A stretch of 9,318 nt of DNA from Bdellovibrionales bacterium (GTDB lineage: Bacteria; Bdellovibrionota; Bdellovibrionia; Bdellovibrionales; Bdellovibrionaceae). The number at the start of each line of letters is the position of its first letter. The first letter of the stretch is position 1. The notes under the pieces were generated by a model that worked only from the letters and a program-made list of their open reading frames with translations, did not search any database and was not told where the DNA came from. Shown piece after piece: positions 6,257-9,318 of the stretch. The translations under genes were made by a program, and so were the position numbers. The stretch is taken from the NCBI GenBank assembly GCA_027320785.1, contig DAHVKR010000023.1, forward strand, positions 1 through 9,318, written 5' to 3'.

Positions 6257-6976
6257 ATGGAACTCAAAAAATACATGCAAATTGGACAAACACTCATGGT
6301 CCTAGCAGTTGCAATGGCACTGACTGCGTGTGGGAGTAATAAGACCTCTTCCACTGATAATTCAGTTATTCAAAATGGGATCTATGACCCGAATAACTTG
6401 AATCTCTATCAAAATACAAACGATGCCGGCTATTTAACTGATAATTTTCAATATCGAAATATCACTATTACGAATGGCACAGCTTATAAGAGCTTTATGC
6501 AAAAAGCCTTAGGTGTTTGTGATCGTTCTGCCAATACAGGTGGTATTTACAGCTGCGATTCTTGGTTGAACAGCTATTTTAGACTTATCGTTCAAGCCAC
6601 CAGCTCAGTTAGCACTCAACTTCGAGCCATCTTTATGGTCTACCCTCAAACAAATCCTTACGGATGGTATGGTTACCAATTGCCTTCATGGGATCAATTC
6701 TTTATGGGTGTCATGGGTTTCCCAGTTCCAACTCAAATTGGAGCTGTTCGTAATCCTCTCGCTTTAGACATGACTGTTTCCTTGATCAATCAGTCCCAAG
6801 GTTTTGAGGCCCGAGCTTACGGTGCTTACGATACACTGGCCAACAAAAGCTTGATTCAAGTACAAGTGATGAATGGAAAAGTTTTCGATAGCACTCTCCC
6901 TGTGGTTGTGAGCTTCGAAGGCCAACAGTTTGCGTCAGGAACACTGCTTCGTTGTACATATCCGAACTGTCAGTAA
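6257..6976 (+). CDS. Lipoprotein of unknown function
   Basis: 239 residues, not recognised. The N-terminus is a textbook lipoprotein signal: Lys4-Lys5, a hydrophobic core to residue 22, lipobox LTAC with lipidated Cys25, then a Ser/Thr/Asn-rich linker of about 20 residues. The body from about 45 onward is rich in Tyr, Asn, Gln and Gly, with alternating hydrophobic patterns typical of beta structure; four further cysteines (C88, C100, C233, C238) could form two disulfides, the last pair close to the C-terminus (RCTYPNCQ). The frame is open back to a GTG at 6209, but AAGGA at 6244-6248 lies eight bases before the ATG at 6257, which also begins the signal peptide, so that start is chosen. The stop is 11 bases before yacG, suggesting one transcript. 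Coding and lipidation are well supported; the role is not. Confidence 0.87.
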   Translation: MELKKYMQIGQTLMVLAVAMALTACGSNKTSSTDNSVIQNGIYDPNNLNLYQNTNDAGYLTDNFQYRNITITNGTAYKSFMQKALGVCDRSANTGGIYSCDSWLNSYFRLIVQATSSVSTQLRAIFMVYPQTNPYGWYGYQLPSWDQFFMGVMGFPVPTQIGAVRNPLALDMTVSLINQSQGFEARAYGAYDTLANKSLIQVQVMNGKVFDSTLPVVVSFEGQQFASGTLLRCTYPNCQ

Positions 6977-6987
6977 TATAAAAATCT

Positions 6988-7200
6988 ATGGATAACGTTT
7001 CATCACAAAGAAAAGTTAAATGCCCTCGATGCGGGGGCATTTCCATTTACTCCGCTGAAAATCCTTCCCGGCCTTTTTGCTCAGAAAGATGTCAACTTTT
7101 AGACTTAGGCGCATGGGCGAGTGAAGAGTATCGCGTTCCAACATCTCAAAATCAGGATTATCTAGATTCTCAGGATGAAAAATCTCAAGAACCCTCTTGA
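6988..7200 (+). CDS. yacG: DNA gyrase inhibitor YacG (small zinc-finger protein)
   Basis: 70 residues. YacG binds the GyrB subunit of DNA gyrase and blocks DNA binding; the protein is a small zinc-binding module. The zinc site is complete: C12-x2-C15 ... C31-x3-C35. The family signature [19 protein letters not shown] followed by ASEEYRVP (25-51) is matched almost residue for residue. After Pro51 comes a 19-residue acidic, Ser/Gln-rich tail, consistent with the flexible C-terminus known in this family. The ATG at 6988 is the first in frame; no good ribosome binding site is seen, so translation may be coupled to the lipoprotein gene ending 11 bases before. In E. coli the gene follows coaE and zapD; here it follows an orphan lipoprotein and precedes the HU gene, so the neighbourhood is not conserved. 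The identification is firm. Confidence 0.95.
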   Translation: MDNVSSQRKVKCPRCGGISIYSAENPSRPFCSERCQLLDLGAWASEEYRVPTSQNQDYLDSQDEKSQEPS

Positions 7201-7235
7201 TGTTTAAATTCTTCAAACTTCCGCAGGCCGCAAGT

Positions 7236-7253
7236 AACGCGGGATTGCGCGTT
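7236..7253 (+). terminator. Possible weak terminator after yacG
   Basis: AACGCG and CGCGTT form a perfect 6-base stem around GGATTG. A T-rich stretch ending in TTTTTT (about 7261-7273) begins eight or more bases later, so the spacing is poor for an intrinsic terminator. It still separates the lipoprotein-yacG unit from the HU promoter just downstream. Confidence 0.4.
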
Positions 7254-7274
7254 CTCATAAGTTTCTATTTTTTG

Positions 7275-7303
7275 TTGACGAAATTGTGAAAAAGTTTTGT
7301 GAT
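7275..7303 (+). promoter_or_regulatory. Probable sigma-70-type promoter of the HU gene
   Basis: TTGACG (7275-7280) and TGTGAT (7298-7303) are 17 bases apart, near-consensus at -35 (5 of 6) and 4 of 6 at -10. Transcription would start near 7310, leaving a leader of about 40 bases that ends in a strong AAGGAG site (7340-7345), five bases before the HU ATG. Confidence 0.6.
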
Positions 7304-7350
7304 CGGGCGGTCAGGGAATGACAAACCATTAACTTTCACAAGGAGTGAAA

Positions 7351-7623
7351 ATGAATAAAGCACAATTAATCGAAAAATTGGCTTCTGAAACAAAAGTTTC
7401 TAAAACTCAAGCTGAATACATCTTGGATTGCACTCTTGAGAACATCAAGAAAGCTGTAAAAAAAGGTGACGACGTTAAGCTTGTTGGTTTTGGTACTTTC
7501 ACAAAAGCAAAGCGTAAAGCTCGCACAGGTCGCAACCCACAAACTGGTAAAGCGATCAAAATTCCTGCTTCTTGGGCTCCTAAATTCCGCCCTGGATCTG
7601 AATTCAAAGCAATGGTGAAATAA
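7351..7623 (+). CDS. hup: HU-family DNA-binding protein
   Basis: 90 residues, the standard length. HU is an abundant nucleoid protein that binds and bends DNA as a dimer, with little sequence preference. The N-terminal helix-turn-helix body MNKAQLIEKLASETKVSKTQ opens the chain; the family signature GFGTF (46-50) leads into the DNA-binding beta arm with RTGRNPQTGK, where the Pro that intercalates in DNA is present, then IKIPA and the final helix. It matches HU rather than IHF in overall pattern. An in-frame GTG at 7345 lies inside the Shine-Dalgarno sequence, so the ATG at 7351 is the start. It has its own promoter (7275-7303) and is followed by a strong terminator (7659-7692), so it is probably mainly a single-gene transcript. 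HU is certain; which paralogue it is cannot be told. Confidence 0.96.
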   Translation: MNKAQLIEKLASETKVSKTQAEYILDCTLENIKKAVKKGDDVKLVGFGTFTKAKRKARTGRNPQTGKAIKIPASWAPKFRPGSEFKAMVK

Positions 7624-7637
7624 TCATCCTTGCTTAG

Positions 7638-7655
7638 CCTAAGTGATTAGGTTTT
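7638..7655 (+). terminator. Small hairpin with T-run before the main HU terminator
   Basis: CCTAA and TTAGG pair around the tetraloop GTGA and are followed directly by TTTT. It is short and AT-rich; alone it would be weak, but it sits in tandem with the strong terminator at 7659-7692. Confidence 0.35.
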
Positions 7656-7658
7656 GAT

Positions 7659-7692
7659 AAAAGGGTCAGCGCAAGCTGGCCCTTTTGTTTTT
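7659..7692 (+). terminator. Intrinsic terminator of the HU gene
   Basis: AAAAGGG and CCCTTTT pair as the base, one T-G wobble follows, and CAGC pairs with GCTG around a GCAA tetraloop. The T-rich tract TTTTGTTTTT completes it. It is a classic strong terminator 35 bases after the HU stop codon and ends 31 bases before the pfkA start. Confidence 0.9.
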
Positions 7693-7723
7693 GAGGAAAT
7701 GCAACCACAGCCGCGAGGTCACA

Positions 7724-8713
7724 ATGGCAACTTTTCAAAAGAACATCAAAAGAATCGGCGTCTTTACAAGCGGGGGCGATGCTCCAGGCATGAATGCCTG
7801 TGTACGAGCCATAGTTCGAACGGCACGCGCTCGAAATATTGAAGTCTGGGGAATTGAAAAGGGCTATGCAGGTATGATTGAAAATCATATTCGCCCCCTC
7901 GAGGCACGCGATGTAGCTAATATTATTCAAAGAGGTGGAACAATCCTCAAGACAGGGCGCTCAGCTGAATTCATGAAAGCTGAGTTTCGAAAAATTGCAG
8001 CCGAAAACTTAGTGGCTAATCAAATTGATGCTCTCGTCTGCGTTGGCGGAGATGGTTCTTTCCATGGCGCCATGGCTCTCTGGCGAGAACAGCAAATTCC
8101 TATTTCAGGAACTCCAGGTACAATTGATAATGATTTATTTGGAACAGATTTGACCATTGGATTTGACACGGCTGTTAACACGGCCCTCGAAGCCACAGAT
8201 CGTATTCGCGATACAGCCAACAGTCACGATCGACTATTTATCGTCGAAGTCATGGGAAGAAATTCAGGACATATTGCTTCTTATGTTGGACTCTCCTGCG
8301 GAGCCGAAGAAGTTTTTACTCCTGAAATCAATACCACTGTGGATAAAGCTGTAGAGAAAATTTTAAGTGCTGAAAAAAAAGGGAAAAAATCCAGTATCAT
8401 TATTACGGCTGAGGGACAAAAACCAGGCAGAGCCTACGACTTAGCCGAGGCTATCAGAAAAAAAACAGGCCTTGATGCGAAAGTTTGTATTTTAGGTCAC
8501 GTTCAGCGCGGTGGAAGCCCAACTGCTACAGATCGCATTATTGCGGCTCGTATGGGCTCAGCTGCTGTTGATGCCCTTCTCGCAGGCCGCTGTGACATTA
8601 TGATTGGAATTGAAAAAAATGAAATCGTCGAAGTTCCCTTTGAAATGGCCATTCAGAGAGATAAGAAGAGCTCTCTGAACTATGTTAAACTCTCGAATCT
8701 ACTTGCCATTTGA
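7724..8713 (+). CDS. pfkA: ATP-dependent 6-phosphofructokinase
   Basis: 329 residues, against about 320 in E. coli PfkA. It phosphorylates fructose 6-phosphate to fructose 1,6-bisphosphate, the committed step of glycolysis, in the cytoplasm. Motifs in order: phosphate-binding TSGGDAPGMNA (15-25), GGTILKTGRS (71-80), nucleotide-binding VGGDGS (107-112), catalytic PGTIDND (131-137, base Asp135), substrate-binding MGRNSG (177-182), and GHVQRGG (258-264). Gly after GGD and Gly rather than Lys before TIDND mark the ATP-using type, not the pyrophosphate type. The frame is open upstream to about 7685, but that would start inside the HU terminator; the ATG at 7724 has GAGG at 7715-7718 and gives the normal N-terminus. 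The space to the terminator is too small for an ordinary promoter, so transcription may come from readthrough or an overlapping promoter. The identification is very secure. Confidence 0.98.
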   Translation: MATFQKNIKRIGVFTSGGDAPGMNACVRAIVRTARARNIEVWGIEKGYAGMIENHIRPLEARDVANIIQRGGTILKTGRSAEFMKAEFRKIAAENLVANQIDALVCVGGDGSFHGAMALWREQQIPISGTPGTIDNDLFGTDLTIGFDTAVNTALEATDRIRDTANSHDRLFIVEVMGRNSGHIASYVGLSCGAEEVFTPEINTTVDKAVEKILSAEKKGKKSSIIITAEGQKPGRAYDLAEAIRKKTGLDAKVCILGHVQRGGSPTATDRIIAARMGSAAVDALLAGRCDIMIGIEKNEIVEVPFEMAIQRDKKSSLNYVKLSNLLAI

Positions 8714-8775
8714 GCTTTTATTCGAGACAGTTTACTCACAATCATCTGACTCAAACCTAATAACGTCTCAACAGA

Positions 8776-8780
8776 AGAGG
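8776..8780 (+). promoter_or_regulatory. Ribosome binding site of the substrate-binding protein gene
   Basis: AGAGG lies seven bases before the ATG at 8788 and fixes that start. The 74 bases after pfkA show no terminator hairpin; TAATAA at 8758-8763 is a possible -10 element without a convincing -35. Confidence 0.5.
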
Positions 8781-8787
8781 TTCCACC

Positions 8788-9318
8788 ATGAAAATTCTAT
8801 TTTCTTTCTTTTTAATCGCCGGCCTTCTGGGGTTCTCAGCTTGCACCCACAAATCAGACGAACTGGTCATCGGCGAATTTGATTCCCTCACAGGCAGTCA
8901 AGCCACGTTTGGACAGTCTACGAATAAAGGCATTCGTATGGCTTTAGATGAAATCAATGCAGCAGGTGGAATTAAAGGAAAAAAATTAAAACTGATCACT
9001 TATGATGATCAAGGTAAACCTGACGAAGCCGCTTCTGTTGTCAAAAGACTCATTACTCAAGATAAAGCTCTCGCCATTTTGGGTGAAGTCGCTTCTACTC
9101 TTTCATTAGCTGCGGCCCCTATCGCTCAACAATACAAAGTACCGATGATCTCTCCTTCTTCAACAAACCCTAAGGTGACCCAAGTTGGAGACTATATTTA
9201 TCGAATTTGCTTCATTGATCCTTTTCAAGGAAAGGTGATGGCTAAGTTCATGCTTGATAATTTAAAGTTGAAAAAAGTCGCAATTCTCCGAGATGTCAAA
9301 AATGATTACTCTGTGGGT
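8788..9318 (+). CDS. ABC transporter substrate-binding lipoprotein, branched-chain amino acid type (partial)
   Basis: 177 residues are visible; the gene runs off the right end. It belongs to the LivJ/LivK-like periplasmic binding fold (Peripla_BP_6), whose members capture leucine, isoleucine, valine or other small ligands and hand them to an ABC permease. The N-terminus is a lipoprotein signal with lipobox FSAC (Cys19), so the protein is membrane tethered. Family hallmarks follow: IGEFDSLTGSQATFGQ (28-43), NKGIRMALDEINAAGGIKGK (46-65), YDDQGKPDEA (72-81) and the second-strand block GEVASTLSLAAAPIAQQYKV (99-118) with PMISPSST (119-126). AGAGG-like SD AGAGG precedes the ATG. The permease and ATPase genes would be expected downstream, outside the window. 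A lone binding protein for signalling or chemotaxis is also possible. Family is sure; the ligand is not. Confidence 0.93.
   Translation, partial: MKILFSFFLIAGLLGFSACTHKSDELVIGEFDSLTGSQATFGQSTNKGIRMALDEINAAGGIKGKKLKLITYDDQGKPDEAASVVKRLITQDKALAILGEVASTLSLAAAPIAQQYKVPMISPSSTNPKVTQVGDYIYRICFIDPFQGKVMAKFMLDNLKLKKVAILRDVKNDYSVG

Noticed and set aside
7220..7260. GC-rich stretch that could suggest a tRNA or small RNA gene
   Set aside because: No cloverleaf or T-arm consensus can be drawn; only one 6-base stem is present.
7724..8713. Pyrophosphate-dependent phosphofructokinase
   Set aside because: The deciding residues are Gly in GGDGS and Gly in PGTIDND, the ATP-dependent pattern.

Overview
The window looks like a chromosomal segment of a predatory or free-living member of the Bdellovibrionota, moderately AT-leaning by eye (perhaps a lower-GC Pseudobdellovibrio/Bdellovibrio relative). 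This is an inference from the mix of genes: many short secreted proteins and lipoproteins, an Lgt-family protein of the 'GCC' type, an RsbW-like ATPase, and a secreted wall-enzyme pair. No mobile element, CRISPR array, tRNA or rRNA gene was found.

Layout. The 3' end of lspA (signal peptidase II) enters on the left (2-235, +). Two minus-strand genes face it: a small secreted protein with four cysteines (259-597) and a GHKL-fold ATPase resembling anti-sigma/switch kinases (691-1545). Diverging from the ATPase gene is an lgt-family gene (1641-2360, +), so two lipoprotein-maturation functions lie within about 1.4 kb. Every later gene is on the plus strand: a small secreted two-cysteine protein (2451-2858), an SH3-domain lipoprotein (2902-3552), a large secreted protein with a papain-like/NlpC-P60-like Cys-His-Asp signature (3629-5257), and, 12 bases further on, an exported CE4 polysaccharide deacetylase (5270-6046). 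After a hairpin-rich gap of about 210 bases come an orphan lipoprotein (6257-6976), yacG (6988-7200), an HU gene (7351-7623) with a clear promoter and terminator, pfkA (7724-8713), and the start of a branched-chain amino acid-type ABC transporter substrate-binding lipoprotein (8788-, running off the end).

How they fit together. lspA and the lgt-like gene act on the class of proteins that three other genes here encode (lipobox lipoproteins at 2902, 6257 and 8788). The papain-like protein and the deacetylase form a tight pair, most simply read as an exported module that remodels peptidoglycan or another polysaccharide. In Bdellovibrio, peptidoglycan deacetylation and hydrolysis are central to handling prey, so this pair is the best candidate in the window for an undescribed system. 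HU, YacG and PfkA are housekeeping genes. Several perfect inverted repeats lie in leaders, gaps and once inside a coding region; they are listed separately.
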